A DNA stretch of 64,000 nt from Symplocastrum torsivum CPER-KK1 (GCA_019358875.1 JAHHIF010000008.1:124001-188000), one strand, 5' to 3'. Counted from the stretch's first letter, positions 27,763 to 38,100 are shown. Numbers and translations are program-made. The notes: a model not told the origin generated them from the letters alone.

Positions 27763-28483
27763 CGCCTAGCTAACCATTAACTAACAAAGTAGAGGTGGAT
27801 GCATTGCCTCTTCTACGTGGCTTAGAATCAAGGGCGATCGCTTTTCTTCACGTATCGCTGAATCTTTAATACGTTGCCTAGGCGCTAGGTTAGCATGACA
27901 CAACAACTGCCAAGCGACTATCACCTCAGCAGGCTTGGCGGATAGTCACTCTTCAGGCTGATGTTGCTTTATTCTGTAGCTGAACTTACAAGCCTTCTTA
28001 ACTCAACATCCTCTTGTACAGCTTTCCATGTTGGGGACATTCTCATCCGTCAATCTAACTAACGACAGAGCTTAAAGTTTAAGCAAACATTAAAAATAGA
28101 AGAACAAGCTTTAAAAATTGGCACAATGAGTGTCTATTTTTCTAGCAAAAGTGATTTTCTCGCCAACGGCTTTGGTTGGTAGCCTGGGTTAGTGTTTTAG
28201 AGCAATAGCGGTGTAGATCAGCAGAAAACCCTAGTTTCACTAGTGGGGAGCGTTGATATATATCTTAGTTGCTACATTTGATTAGCCAACAATCTTACTA
28301 AGTTGTCTTGTCAATAAGTAAAAACACTGACATACTTAAAAATAAATAAGGGCGATTCATTTTTCCATTTTTGTCTGTATCAAACAGGCAGTTTATTAAT
28401 TTAGAGCAGCTAGAGCTTTTACTACAAAGTGTAAGTTTTTTGGGATTTCGTCTTTTTTAACTCACGAAATAAAAGGTTGTAAA
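27763..28483. other. 720-bp intergenic region between divergent genes
   Basis: It holds a HIP1 site near 27834 and an inverted repeat, GACTATC (27916) with GATAGTC (27941), within a segment that could fold. A/T-rich DNA follows towards the zinc-ribbon gene. I saw no open frame with a credible product and no recognisable RNA family. Confidence 0.45.
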
Positions 28484-28663
28484 ATGCGCGTAACACAAGA
28501 AGTTCGCTGCCCTAATTGTGGTAGCTATGCAGAAAGACATTATTGCGTCAAAACTGAAATAACTCAGACGCAGTGCCCAACCTGTGACTACTTAATGATT
28601 AACTGCTCTCGCACAGGTAAGGTAGTTGAGGCTTACGCTCCTGGACTCTATGCTCGTCGTTAA
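28484..28663 (+). CDS. Zinc-ribbon microprotein, 59 residues
   Basis: The frame from ATG 28484 to TAA 28663 encodes MRVTQEVRCPNCGS at the start and a second CPTCDYL 23 residues later, so it has two CPxC knuckles, the pattern of a four-cysteine zinc ribbon. The last 15 residues are AYAPGLYARR-like and basic. Close relatives occur in many cyanobacteria, where they have sometimes been mislabelled as replication helicase fragments. The gene is free-standing, with a long upstream region. The role is unknown; RNA or DNA contact is plausible for a ribbon of this size. Confidence 0.82.
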   Translation: MRVTQEVRCPNCGSYAERHYCVKTEITQTQCPTCDYLMINCSRTGKVVEAYAPGLYARR

Positions 28664-28874
28664 ATCATAGGATATAGAAGGATTTAGCATCCTTTATAGG
28701 CTATATAGCGTTTTCATTTGGGATGATGAAGCCTTCAATGTAAAACCATCCCTCCTTATTTCAACACTCACCGCATGGTTGAGGAGTATATCAAAAAGGT
28801 CTACCTGAACCCGTCAATACGCCTAACCTGTGGCGGTTTAAGCTGTTTTGAGTTGTAGAGTATTTGTCGTCGTC

Positions 28875-28894
28875 GGGTGCGTTACAACGCACCC
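28875..28894. repeat. Dispersed palindrome GGGTGCGTT-AC-AACGCACCC
   Basis: A perfect 9-bp inverted repeat with a 2-nt loop lies just beyond the cpcS stop. The motif is a widespread cyanobacterial dispersed repeat. It has no T-run, so termination is uncertain. Confidence 0.65.
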
Positions 28895-28921
28895 TACTAC
28901 TTTTCTTGAGGCTGAGTTCTC

Positions 28922-29485
28922 TTAAACACTGGCAGCATCTTCAGCTTTTTTCGGTGCTTGAGTGACACCTAGGCGAATTTCTGAGGAGAGAGATGCCATG
29001 CTAAACCCGCCAAACCGCTTGAGGATGCTGGTGCGGAGGCGCAAGTTAGGGCTGGCAAACCAAAGGCGTTCCTCAGAATACATCGTTTCGTAGTCTGTAA
29101 TTAGTGTCAGTGCTCCATCATCACCCATAATGTAGCGACCTGCAACGGGCGCTTTCTCTGCGTAACCCATTTCTCGTAATAGCTGACCTTCGTTAGGCTT
29201 GTCAGCGTCGGGAACAGGTACAAGTACCGTGGAACCCTTGTGCTGTTCTTTGTCTTCATCCCATTCCATCGTGCCGTCCCAGGCAACTCTCGCCCCACAC
29301 AGAGCAAGTTGTGGGTCAATGTTGTACTGTTGACAAAGTTTAATAACCTCTGGAGTATCGGCAGAGAGCATTTCAATCGTGATGTTCGACTTACCATTTT
29401 CCGCTTGCTTAAAGGCAAGATGATGGCTGCTACGTTGGGAAAACCATTTGCCAGCACTCTGCTCGAAAAACTCTTTAATATCCAT
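28922..29485 (-). CDS. cpcS: Phycobiliprotein lyase, CpcS/CpeS type
   Basis: A 187-residue lyase of the CpcS/CpeS family, which attaches phycocyanobilin to cysteine 84-type sites of phycobiliprotein subunits. Family features read straight from the sequence: [54 protein letters not shown] and [20 protein letters not shown]. These form the lipocalin-like ten-strand barrel of the family. The length is normal. It lies 109 bp behind a HEAT-repeat gene on the same strand, which may be functionally linked. Confidence 0.93.
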   Translation of the reverse strand: MDIKEFFEQSAGKWFSQRSSHHLAFKQAENGKSNITIEMLSADTPEVIKLCQQYNIDPQLALCGARVAWDGTMEWDEDKEQHKGSTVLVPVPDADKPNEGQLLREMGYAEKAPVAGRYIMGDDGALTLITDYETMYSEERLWFASPNLRLRTSILKRFGGFSMASLSSEIRLGVTQAPKKAEDAASV

Positions 29486-29593
29486 GAACGTAGATGAAGG
29501 GGTAGAAGGGTACTAAGGCTTTGTGAGTTTACTGTTTAGATCTTAAGCGATCGCTTTATCCTTGAAGGACACTGCTCCCAAGATGCGATCGCT

Positions 29594-30274
29594 TTATGCC
29601 TGGTTCGAGGCTTCTTCCAAACGCTTTAGCGAAATGGATGCCGATTCGGAAACTTGGCGATGGTTGTCTTTTTCCAAAAATTTTAATGCCGAAATGCTTT
29701 TACTGCTCTTGAGCTGACCAAGTGCTTCGGCTAAGCGTTGACGGATTAGCCAATCGTCTGACTGAGCGAAGCGTAGGATATCATCAACAGATTCTATCGC
29801 TTTAATTTCACCCAAAGCTGCGATTGCTGCTTGTTGCAGAACGACTTCATTGCTATTCAAAGCTTGGGTAAGAACTTCACGAGCGCGAGGGTCTTTAATA
29901 TTGCCTAATGATACTGCTGCACTGAAACGTACTAACCATTCTGTGTCTTCATAGAAAGCCCGAACCAGAGGTTCAAACGCTCTACCGTCACCTAAATAGC
30001 CCAAAGCACCTGCTGCATCAGCACGAATCCCATAATCTGGGTCAGTTTCGAGTAATTTCACCAGAATTGGATAACACTCTTCGGTTCCCTTAACCCCCAG
30101 AGCAAAGACTGCCATTGAGCGGATTTGTAAATTTTTGTCGTCTAAGACTTTTTTAATCAAAGGTACTGCCTCAACCGCTGACACATCGCGCAGTGAGGCA
30201 AGCGCCACCATGCGATCGCGTGAGTTAGGGCTTTCAAGCTGAGTAGAGAGTTGCTCGATGTTGGAACGATCCAT
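29594..30274 (-). CDS. HEAT-repeat protein, IaiH/CpcE-F-like
   Basis: About 226 residues forming five to six HEAT repeats, for example IRSMAVFALGVKGTEECYPI, IRADAAGALGYLGDGRAFEP, VRFSAAVSLGNIKDPRAREV and IRQRLAEALGQLKSSKSISA. The closest groups I know are the cyanobacterial CpcE/CpcF bilin lyase subunits, NblB, and IaiH, a partner of the iron-sulfur scaffold IscA. I cannot tell which applies, so no symbol. The ATG at 30274 is preferred to a TTG two codons upstream. Its position before cpcS suggests a role in phycobilin attachment or turnover. It is divergent from rlmN. Confidence 0.8.
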   Translation of the reverse strand: MDRSNIEQLSTQLESPNSRDRMVALASLRDVSAVEAVPLIKKVLDDKNLQIRSMAVFALGVKGTEECYPILVKLLETDPDYGIRADAAGALGYLGDGRAFEPLVRAFYEDTEWLVRFSAAVSLGNIKDPRAREVLTQALNSNEVVLQQAAIAALGEIKAIESVDDILRFAQSDDWLIRQRLAEALGQLKSSKSISALKFLEKDNHRQVSESASISLKRLEEASNQA

Positions 30275-30451
30275 GGGCAAATATTAGTGAGTGTAATCTT
30301 TCTTAATAATATCGAAGTACCCAACTAGAGTGATAGGGGAAAATCAACCTCTGTGAGTTCGGTGATTACTCAGGTGTGAAACGTTAGAAATTCCATCAGC
30401 CTTGCTGTGAAGTTCTAGGATAGAGATCTAAGGTAAATTTTTAATCTATAT

Positions 30452-31594
30452 ATGTCCGCTACGCCTTCTATTTCTCCAGTTCAAGCACACCGCAGCAGCA
30501 AAAGTCAGAATCCGCCAAGTGTGGCTCAGCCGCTTGAATCACAGTCGCCTTTAGCAACCGCTGTTCCTCCCCTTTTAGGCGCTTCTGAAACTGAGTTAAC
30601 GCAGTGGGTGCAGGAACAAGGGCAACCCGCGTATCGAGGGCGTCAGCTACATGGATGGATTTATCAGAAAGGAGCGCGATCGCTTTCTGAAATTACCGTA
30701 TTTCCCAAGCAGTGGCGTGAAGCCCTAAGCGATATTCCAATTGGTCGCTCTCAACTACACCATCGCTCCGAGGCACCGGATGGTACAGTGAAGTACCTCT
30801 TACGGTTGGCAGATGGTCAAATTATTGAAACAGTTGGCATTCCTACTGGCAATCGGCTGACGGTTTGTGTCTCTTCCCAAGTTGGTTGTCCAATGGCTTG
30901 TGACTTCTGTGCTACTGGTAAAGGGGGATTTACACGCAACCTTGCCCGTCATGAGATTGTCGATCAGGTTTTGACGGTTCAGGAAGACTTTCAAGAGCGT
31001 GTCAGCAATGTGGTGTTCATGGGTATGGGAGAACCCTTACTGAATCTGGATGCTGTTTTGGGGGCAGTGAAATCCCTGAATCAGGATGTTGGGATTGGCG
31101 TGCGATCGCTTACAATCTCAACCGTTGGCATACCTAATCGTATCCGCCAACTCGCTGAACACAAACTTCAAGTTACCTTAGCTGTCAGCCTCCACGCTTC
31201 AAATCAAGCACTGCGAGAAAAACTCATCCCTAGTGCCCGTCGCTATCCTCTAGAGGCGTTATTAGAAGAGTGCCGGGAATATGTACAACTAACGGGTCGT
31301 CGAGTAACCTTTGAATACATTGTCCTTGCTGGACTGAATGACCTACCGGAACACGCCATTGAATTAGCCAGACATCTGCGTGGATTTCAGAGTCACGTTA
31401 ATCTAATTCCTTATAACCCGATTAGCGAAGTCGATTATCAGCGTCCTAGCCCTCGTCGGATTCAAGCCTTCGTTGATGCTTTGGAAAAGCACAAGATTGC
31501 TGTCAGCGTGCGGCGTTCTCGCGGACTAGAAAAAGATGCTGCTTGTGGACAACTGCGAGCTTCTAAAGTTACTCTACCGGAGCAGCTTGTTTAG
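30452..31594 (+). CDS. rlmN: Dual-specificity 23S rRNA/tRNA adenine-C2 methyltransferase
   Basis: A 380-residue radical SAM enzyme that methylates A2503 of 23S rRNA and A37 of some tRNAs. [19 protein letters not shown] has the three cluster cysteines in C-x3-C-x2-[20 protein letters not shown] binds SAM. AACGQL near the C-terminus carries the methyl-carrying cysteine region. The N-terminus has about 40 extra Ser/Pro/Gln-rich residues, absent from E. coli RlmN; the later start would be less consistent with the spacing. It is divergent from the HEAT-repeat gene. Confidence 0.95.
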   Translation: MSATPSISPVQAHRSSKSQNPPSVAQPLESQSPLATAVPPLLGASETELTQWVQEQGQPAYRGRQLHGWIYQKGARSLSEITVFPKQWREALSDIPIGRSQLHHRSEAPDGTVKYLLRLADGQIIETVGIPTGNRLTVCVSSQVGCPMACDFCATGKGGFTRNLARHEIVDQVLTVQEDFQERVSNVVFMGMGEPLLNLDAVLGAVKSLNQDVGIGVRSLTISTVGIPNRIRQLAEHKLQVTLAVSLHASNQALREKLIPSARRYPLEALLEECREYVQLTGRRVTFEYIVLAGLNDLPEHAIELARHLRGFQSHVNLIPYNPISEVDYQRPSPRRIQAFVDALEKHKIAVSVRRSRGLEKDAACGQLRASKVTLPEQLV

Positions 31595-31607
31595 GGGGAT
31601 TGGGAAA

Positions 31608-32957
31608 TTAACGCCGACTTTGCATAATCAGCCTCACACCCGTACCTGGAGCCAAAGTTACCCCACGCCGTTGGGGACGTTCTGGCTCCTGCTGGGCTAA
31701 GGTCAGTTCATAGCGCGACACAATCGTCGCTAGGACTAACTTCATCTCAAATAGTGCCAAGGCTTCACCAATACATCGACGTATCCCACCCCCGAACGGC
31801 AAGAACTCATAGGGAGAGAACTGGCGTTGTAAAAACCGCTCTGGTTTAAACTTTTCCGGTTCTGGGTATAAGTCCTGGCGATGATGGGTCAGGTAAATGC
31901 AGCCATAGAGTCTTGTACCTGGTTGTAGCTGATAGCCCATCAGTTCGACAGGTTCTTTCACCGCCCTCGGCACTGTTAGCATAGCAACCGGGTAAATCCG
32001 CAAGGCTTCATTGCAAACCGCAGTCAGATAAGGTAGACGGACAATCTCCATCACAGAAGGAGCCTCGCCTAAGGAATTCAACTCTTGGAGCAGTTGGCTA
32101 TGAACGTTGGGTAATTGGTATACCCAATACAGTGCCCAAGCGATCGCTGTTGCTGTAGTTTCGTGTCCCGCCAACAACAGCGTCATCAACTCGTCCCGCA
32201 ATTGTTCATCTGTCATCGACTCCCCATCCTCATCCCGCGCCTCTAGGAGTAAAGAGAGTATGTCTGAACGAGAAGAGTCATGCTGTTGACGACGCTCACG
32301 AATTTCAGCCAGAAGGAGCCGATTGATTTGCTGCTGCTTCCGGAGAAAGGAACCCCAAGGACTCCAAGCCCCTAAATCCTTCTGGAGAGATGGAAAGAAG
32401 AGTAAGCCTGATGTATAGGGAGACTTAAATCCATTGGTTAGAGCAACAATGGACTTTTTCAGTTGATGAAAACGTTCTCCTTCGTGAAGACCAAAGACAA
32501 CATTCAGGATTACCTCCAGGGAGATTTCCTGCATCAGGGTACGGGCAGTAAAGACTTGTCCAGGGGACAACGGCTGCATCACCTTCTCGGTAAGTTCGCA
32601 AATGAGCTGTCCGTTGGAGAGCATCCCCTCACCATGGAACGGTGGCATTAGAAGTTTCCGTTCCTTCCGATGGCGATCGCCTTCCAGCACAAACACTGAA
32701 TGGTCTCCTACGAGGGGTTGCAAAAGCCGATTGGGAGGAGCTGTAAATTGATTGCTGGAAAAAATCTGCTGAAGTGCCTGGGGGTGGCTTACGAATAACA
32801 GGCAGGGATGGTTACCAATTACGGGTGCGTTGAAGATGTCACCATACCGTTGCCCAGCAGCATCCATGTAACTCAGAGGATTGGTAGTCCACTGAATCTT
32901 CTGCAACCACTGGGGGGATTGAGGTCCATCAGGAAGTTTTTCTTTCAATTGGGACAT
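31608..32957 (-). CDS. Cytochrome P450, CYP110-like
   Basis: A 449-residue P450 from the ATG at 32957. The N-terminus SQLKEKLPDGPQSPQWLQKI is typical of the cyanobacterial CYP110 family. The I-helix has AGHETTATAIAW, the K-helix ExxR lies in EALRIYP, and the haem loop FGGGIRRCIGEALALF holds the thiolate cysteine (residue 395). It is soluble, without a membrane anchor. CYP110 members hydroxylate terpenes, alkanes or fatty acids; the substrate here is unknown. Codons further upstream overlap a likely microprotein in another frame, so the long version is rejected. Confidence 0.92.
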   Translation of the reverse strand: MSQLKEKLPDGPQSPQWLQKIQWTTNPLSYMDAAGQRYGDIFNAPVIGNHPCLLFVSHPQALQQIFSSNQFTAPPNRLLQPLVGDHSVFVLEGDRHRKERKLLMPPFHGEGMLSNGQLICELTEKVMQPLSPGQVFTARTLMQEISLEVILNVVFGLHEGERFHQLKKSIVALTNGFKSPYTSGLLFFPSLQKDLGAWSPWGSFLRKQQQINRLLLAEIRERRQQHDSSRSDILSLLLEARDEDGESMTDEQLRDELMTLLLAGHETTATAIAWALYWVYQLPNVHSQLLQELNSLGEAPSVMEIVRLPYLTAVCNEALRIYPVAMLTVPRAVKEPVELMGYQLQPGTRLYGCIYLTHHRQDLYPEPEKFKPERFLQRQFSPYEFLPFGGGIRRCIGEALALFEMKLVLATIVSRYELTLAQQEPERPQRRGVTLAPGTGVRLIMQSRR

Positions 32958-32965
32958 TGCAGTAT

Positions 32966-33073
32966 TTACCTGGGAGCTAACACACGCCATGCAATGAAAA
33001 CAGCAAAGGCTAAATAGCCCAACACAGTTACCCAATCCTGCCAGTGATCAGGAAGCATCAAAACGTTGTCATC
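32966..33073 (-). CDS. Possible 35-residue single-span membrane microprotein upstream of the P450
   Basis: Reading leftward, ATG 33073 to TAA 32966 encodes MTTFLMLPDHWQDWVTV at the start, then a hydrophobic helix GYLAFAVFIAW and a basic end RVLAPR. GAGGG lies about 11 bases upstream of the ATG. The stop is 8 bp before the P450 ATG. A neat hydrophobic span with positive residues at one end is the usual look of real membrane microproteins in photosynthetic or respiratory complexes, but I recognise no family. Chance remains possible for so short a frame. Confidence 0.4.
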   Translation of the reverse strand, partial: DDNVLMLPDHWQDWVTVLGYLAFAVFIAWRVLAPR

Positions 33074-33143
33074 CACAAGCAACCCTCACATTAGCCATTT
33101 CATTACCGTTATTTTAATAGCCAACGTTTTTGTGCTTCAACTA

Positions 33144-33193
33144 CCCCAACTTACTCCGCTTCGCCTGATGGCTTCGCTTCGTTGAAGTTGGGG
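33144..33193. repeat. Inverted repeat with GC-rich loop upstream of the P450 operon
   Basis: CCCCAACTT (33144-33152) pairs with AAGTTGGGG (33185-33193), and CTTCAAC just before it can pair with GTTGAAG in the right arm. The loop itself contains CGCTTCGC copies. It looks like a dispersed palindrome between the SDR gene and the microprotein. Confidence 0.55.
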
Positions 33194-33299
33194 ATTGTAT
33201 CTTGGCTCCATCTGAGTCCTGAATACCTTAAGCGGTAGTCAGTTTCGATTTGAAAATGAGTATCTAACTGAGCCTATTGAGTCGTTCTCTAGGCGCAAA

Positions 33300-34109
33300 T
33301 TACTTGTTCGCAGAACCTGGCTCACTGAGTTGGCGGTGCGCTTCAGCAGTGACCGTATCAGGCAAAACTTTGCTCACGTTGCCTTGAATCTTCGTCATGA
33401 GCGAACCTGCGATGATGTGGTCTTTGCCTGCCATCAGTGCCTCAAAACCCTGCTTGGCAACTTCAGCCGGGTCATCCTTCTTGTTCGCACCCACATTGGT
33501 GTCGTCCATACCTGCACGGTGGAAGAAGTTGGTATCAGTTGGTCCTGGCATGAGCGCGGTAACGGTTACACCTGTGTCTTTCAATTCGTTGCGTAGTCCC
33601 TCTGCGAAAGAGTGTACAAACGCCTTGGAAGCTGCATAGACTGCCTCAAACGGCCCAGGCATGATGGCGGCGATGGACGAAGTGAAGAGAATTCGACCCT
33701 TACCGTGTTGAACCATGTCCTTCACGACTCGCTTGGCGAGATGTACAGATGACACGACGTTCAGATTGATGAGATTAAGCTCGTCCTTCAGATCAGTTTC
33801 GCGGGCAAAATCACCACCGACCCCGACCCCTGCGTTAATTGCGATCGCATCCACGGGTCGTCCAGATGCTTTAATCTGGTTGTAGAGCGTTTCGACACCG
33901 TCATAGGTGGCAAGATCAGCTTGTACTGTCTCAACCTTGGCACCTAGCCCCTCGCAGGATCGAGCCGCTTCGTTAATGCTCGATCCGGTAGCTGTTATTA
34001 AAAGATCGAAGCCGTTTTGGGCGAACTGTTTGGCGAGTTCGTAACCAATGCCGTTAGAGGCACCCGTCACGACAGCTAGGGGTCGAGTCAACGAACTGTT
34101 CATTACCAT
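33300..34109 (-). CDS. Short-chain dehydrogenase/reductase
   Basis: A 269-residue classical SDR. TGASNGIG is the NAD(P) glycine motif. NAGVGVGG follows, and the catalytic Ser is in LFTSSIAAI with the YAASK Tyr-Lys pair. The C-terminal extension of about 60 residues with DPAEVAKQGFEALMAGKDHI is typical of a YqjQ/DltE-like subgroup found in many bacteria. The substrate is unknown. It runs leftward and stops about 220 bp before the P450 microprotein, so it may or may not share a transcript. Confidence 0.85.
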   Translation of the reverse strand: MVMNSSLTRPLAVVTGASNGIGYELAKQFAQNGFDLLITATGSSINEAARSCEGLGAKVETVQADLATYDGVETLYNQIKASGRPVDAIAINAGVGVGGDFARETDLKDELNLINLNVVSSVHLAKRVVKDMVQHGKGRILFTSSIAAIMPGPFEAVYAASKAFVHSFAEGLRNELKDTGVTVTALMPGPTDTNFFHRAGMDDTNVGANKKDDPAEVAKQGFEALMAGKDHIIAGSLMTKIQGNVSKVLPDTVTAEAHRQLSEPGSANK

Positions 34110-34365
34110 CTAAACTCCTACGTAACTGCTCCACACTTGCTTGCCCAAGCTTGCTTCTGTTTGGCTACCAGACAAGTTTGGACTGTGGGCTTTCAACCCC
34201 TACAATCCTAGGGAGGCAGCCATTTGTTTACCTCTTTCCAACGACGTATCGCTTGTCTGAGTTGTAAGTAATTTTGGTTGAGAAATGTCTTGATTGCAGG
34301 TTGAGCTGAGGTGTTCGTTTAAAACAGGGGGCGCACAACAGGCGATGTGGATGCCATAAGAATGT

Positions 34366-34839
34366 TTAGAGGTGCTTATCCAACAACTTTTGAAACAAAC
34401 TGTCAGATGCCCAGAAGGATGTACTTTGAAGATTTTGGACAGCAGCAGGTAGATCGATAAGTTTCATAGTCGCTGCTTGATCTAGAATTCCGAGGATGCC
34501 CGTGATGGCAAGCCCTCTTTTTGTCGCAGTGCGCCGTGCCTTCATATCATCTAGCAAGAGTAAATCTGCATTGAGTTCTTGGGCTAGAAGGATGGCTGCA
34601 CGTTCTCCAGGATCGAGTAGATCGAGAATTGCATCTGAAGGTTGACTGACAGGCTGAATTTTGAGCCAATCGGGTGGTGTTGCAATCCAAGTTTGGACAG
34701 GTGAGGGGGCAGATGTATCGGAAAGTTCGCTGTAGACTGCCTGGGGAATAATGATTGCACCGAACAGTTCGGGTAAAAGGTTGATGTGACCAATCAGGAT
34801 TAGGTAGTTGATTGGGGAGGTATTGGAGACAATAATCAT
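34366..34839 (-). CDS. DUF3368 PIN-like toxin of a type II toxin-antitoxin pair
   Basis: A 157-residue protein. IIVSNTSPINYLILIGHINL has the Asn-Thr-Ser-Pro replacing the usual PIN Asp region but keeping the family start; LLDPGERAAILLAQELNADL holds the conserved Glu; LLLDDMKARRTATKRGL holds the Asp-Asp. DUF3368 proteins are PIN-related nucleases paired with UPF0175 antitoxins. Its start overlaps the antitoxin stop by 4 bp (ATGA), so translation is coupled. It is the last gene of an operon that begins with the NACHT-HEAT gene. Confidence 0.85.
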   Translation of the reverse strand: MIIVSNTSPINYLILIGHINLLPELFGAIIIPQAVYSELSDTSAPSPVQTWIATPPDWLKIQPVSQPSDAILDLLDPGERAAILLAQELNADLLLLDDMKARRTATKRGLAITGILGILDQAATMKLIDLPAAVQNLQSTSFWASDSLFQKLLDKHL

Positions 34840-35105
34840 TCCTTGGCTAAAACATTGCGAATTGCTTGTGCATCTTGCTCCAAGTCGTCTTCAGTATAGG
34901 GTAAGTAGGCTTTTTCACGCTTGAGGAATTCATAGGTTTCCCAACGAGATGAGAAGTTGAGCATTCGGCGGACTTGGGCGGCTCCAATGCGTCCTTGACG
35001 ATAGTTATCAGCCGCAATGAGTTCCAAAATTCGGCGGGAGATGTTGGCAGGTTGCAGTTGCAGTTGATTGGCGATCTCATCGGGGAGTTCGATCATGATT
35101 TGCAT
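34836..35105 (-). CDS. UPF0175 antitoxin
   Basis: An 89-residue protein of the UPF0175 family, which are antitoxins for DUF3368 PIN-like toxins. The helix-turn-helix-like segment is QGRIGAAQVRRMLNFSSRWE with YEFLKREKAYLPYTEDDLEQ following, a strong family signature. The N-terminus MIELPDEIANQL is a short strand-helix used for dimerisation. Its ATG is 3 bp after the stop of the NACHT-HEAT gene, and the ribosome binding site AAGGAG lies inside the end of that gene, so expression depends on it. Confidence 0.88.
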   Translation of the reverse strand: MQIMIELPDEIANQLQLQPANISRRILELIAADNYRQGRIGAAQVRRMLNFSSRWETYEFLKREKAYLPYTEDDLEQDAQAIRNVLAKE

Positions 35106-35108
35106 AAA

Positions 35109-38100
35109 TTATTCTCCTTGGTCAGTTTCAGCACTCAAGCTGTCGAGATAGGTAATAGCGGCTTTAGCCATGAGGCTGTCTTCGAGGTAATGTTTAGCGA
35201 CTTCAGCAAGGGTGGCTTTGGTGGCTTTAAGATGACTTTCGGGGTTGAGGAGTTGGCGCTTTAAAAGTTGTAGTTGTTTCCGGATTGTTTGCCATCGACT
35301 CGGATTCGTCTGTTGGATTTCGCGAAATTCGACATTAATGATTTCAGCAGCTTCGACTTCGGTGATTGGTTGGTAGGTTTGCTGAAGTTGATTCACCAAT
35401 TGGCGAAGTTCGGGAATTTGTTGTTTCAGAGCTTCATTGTTTGCATAATTGTGGGTGTGAGTATGAGTGCCTTTTTCAAAGTAGTTTTTAGTATTAATGA
35501 TGCGCTTGGGTACTTCTGACACTTTTTTGATCTCCTGGGTAAGGGTGTCTAGTTTATCGTGTAAAAAATCTTCTGCCCTCCTCTTTCCGTCTTCCGTTCT
35601 CTGAGGAGGCGGCAACTGGGCGATGTCGTAGTTGTAGAACAGGCAGCGTGATTGGATAGCAGTGATCGCAGCGGCAATATTATCATTTGGAAATTTGACT
35701 TGTAGTTGGAAAAGTTTAGGTAGTGCCTTAGAATTTCCAATCTTCTCTAATGCCTCAACAATTATGGCTCGCTCTTTGAAGCTTTCATTCTCCAACGGAC
35801 TCAATAGCCCTGAAATTGCGGTCTCAGTTCCTAATGCTGCTAAGTCATATGCTGCACCATTTTTAGAAAGAGGGTCTGCTTCCTCCAATGCCTTTACCAA
35901 AACGGAGATCGCTTCTTCTCTGCCTAATCGGGCTAGTACACGAGCTGCATGAAAACGTACCTCAATGTTCTGGTTCTCATGTCCAAGAATCGGTAACAGT
36001 TTTGATGCTACTTCCCTACTATCAACCTTCTCCAGTACAGAAATTGCCTGAATACAAACAAACGAATCTTGATTGATTAGGCTTCTACAAAGCAGTGGTA
36101 TTAAGGTTGCACTGAATATCTCTGATTTTCGCTGAATTCTATTTAATGCAGAAGCTGCGCCAGAATAAATATGCCTATCTTGATGTTCTAAAGCTTTCAT
36201 CAATACTGGAATTGCTGCCTCAACCTCTAGTTGATCCCATATAAAAAACATACTTGAAGGAAATGGATCATCTAGGGTCTTGATGAGCGCTGACGTTCCT
36301 ACTTCACTACCTAATCGTGATAGAGCGATGGCAATTTCTAATGAACCATAACAGTCCAAACATTCCAGTTTTTTACAATCTGAGCTTTCTAAAGCCTTGA
36401 TCAGGGCTGGAACCGCTTTTGCATTGCCGATTAGTCCTAACGCTCTAGCAGCACTCCCACGAATACTCAAATTTGAATGCTCTAAAGTTCGCTCTAACTC
36501 TGGAATCGCTGCTTCGCCACCAATTTGCCCCAATTCTTCAGTAGCACTTAAGCGAACAGAAAAGTCTCCATCATTTTTCAAAGTTTGGATTAAGTCTGGA
36601 ATCGCTGCTTCACTATGGATCTGACCTAGCGCTCTAGTTGCATTCAAACGAACGTGTCTGTCTGTGTCCGCTAGAGCTTCTACCAGATTTGAAACTGCTA
36701 CTTCATCTCCGATTTTCCCTAGTGCAAGAGCAACACTACCACGAACCGTAGAATCTTCATCCTTCTCTAAAATATCTAACAAGATTGGAATTGCTGACTT
36801 ATTACCTAGTTGTCCTAAAATTTCTATTACGCTTCTGCGAATATAACAATTATCATCTGTTGTTAGAATATCGAACATTGCTTTAGTTACTGCATCGCTA
36901 CCAATCTGCCCTAAAGCCTTAATTACGCTCTCTTTGACTTCAACAGTATTTCTATTTAGAGCTTTTAGTAGTATGGGAATAGCCGCATCATTACCAATTC
37001 TGCCTAACGCTTCAATAGCCTTTTGACGAACAGAAGATTTTGGATGTTTTTCTATAGCTTCAAATAAAGCCCAGACAGCTCTCTCACTATTTAACAGTTC
37101 CAAGGCAGAGATTGCTTTACCACAAATAGTAAATTCAGAGTTTTCCAGAGCATTTGAAAGTGCTGGAATCCCATTTGTATGTCCTAATTTTTCCAATTCA
37201 TAAGCTGCCCTTAGATAAACATCCCAATCTTTCTGTTGTTCTAGGGCTTTCAATAGTGCTGAAATCGCTGCTTTGCTACCTATTGCTCCTAATGCGGAAA
37301 CTGCTGCTAAACGGACAAAATAAGCTGTATCATCCAAGGCTTTCTTTAGTCCAGGAACTACAGTTTCGCTGCCAATTTTTCCTAGTGCAGTAACTGTAGC
37401 CCAGCGAACAGTGAAAACTGGATCATCGTCTAAGGCTTTCAGGAGTGCTGGAACTGCCGTTTCATTGCCGATTTCCCCCAAAGCTTCTGCTGCCTTCTCA
37501 CGAACATTAGGTGCTTGATCTTTTAGAAGTAGAAGATCGAGTAGTGTGGCGATCGCATATTCAGAACGAGTGATACCTAGAAGCTCTCCTTTAAGTAAGG
37601 GAGGTGGGTTTAAGCTAGTAATGAGTTCAATGGTTTGTGGCTGGCATACTGGTTTGACCTGCCCTGCCAACCTTGCACCCAAATACGAATCTACTTTTAG
37701 CGCCAGATCTATTAGCTGTTGTGCCAGATTTTCAGTTATTTCTGGCAGCCCAAGCATAATGGCGATCGGCTCTGTCCACTTCAAGTAGTTGAGATAATGA
37801 CACTTCAGTTTCGTCTCACCTTCGTCATCCCTCAGAAGTTCAGGTAAATATTGCAGCAAGTATTCCGCCGCATAGTATTCCTGAATTAGTTGATGGTGAA
37901 AACTAACTTCCCTATCAGAGACTCTTTCCAAAAGGTGATACTTGAGTAACTCTTCAATCCGGGATGAAGCACCATGAAGATCGCCAAACTTTTCAGCAAG
38001 CACTTTTTCTGCTCGGTCGTCAGAGATTACCAAGCCAGTTGCGGTTGCCTCCGGAGAGTTCAGCATTGTGAACGCCAGATGTTTCAACCAAGGATTCCAA

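Noticed and set aside
27763-28483. Possible riboswitch or known cyanobacterial small RNA
   Set aside because: Only one 7-bp inverted repeat is present, and no known family motif such as that of Yfr1 was seen.
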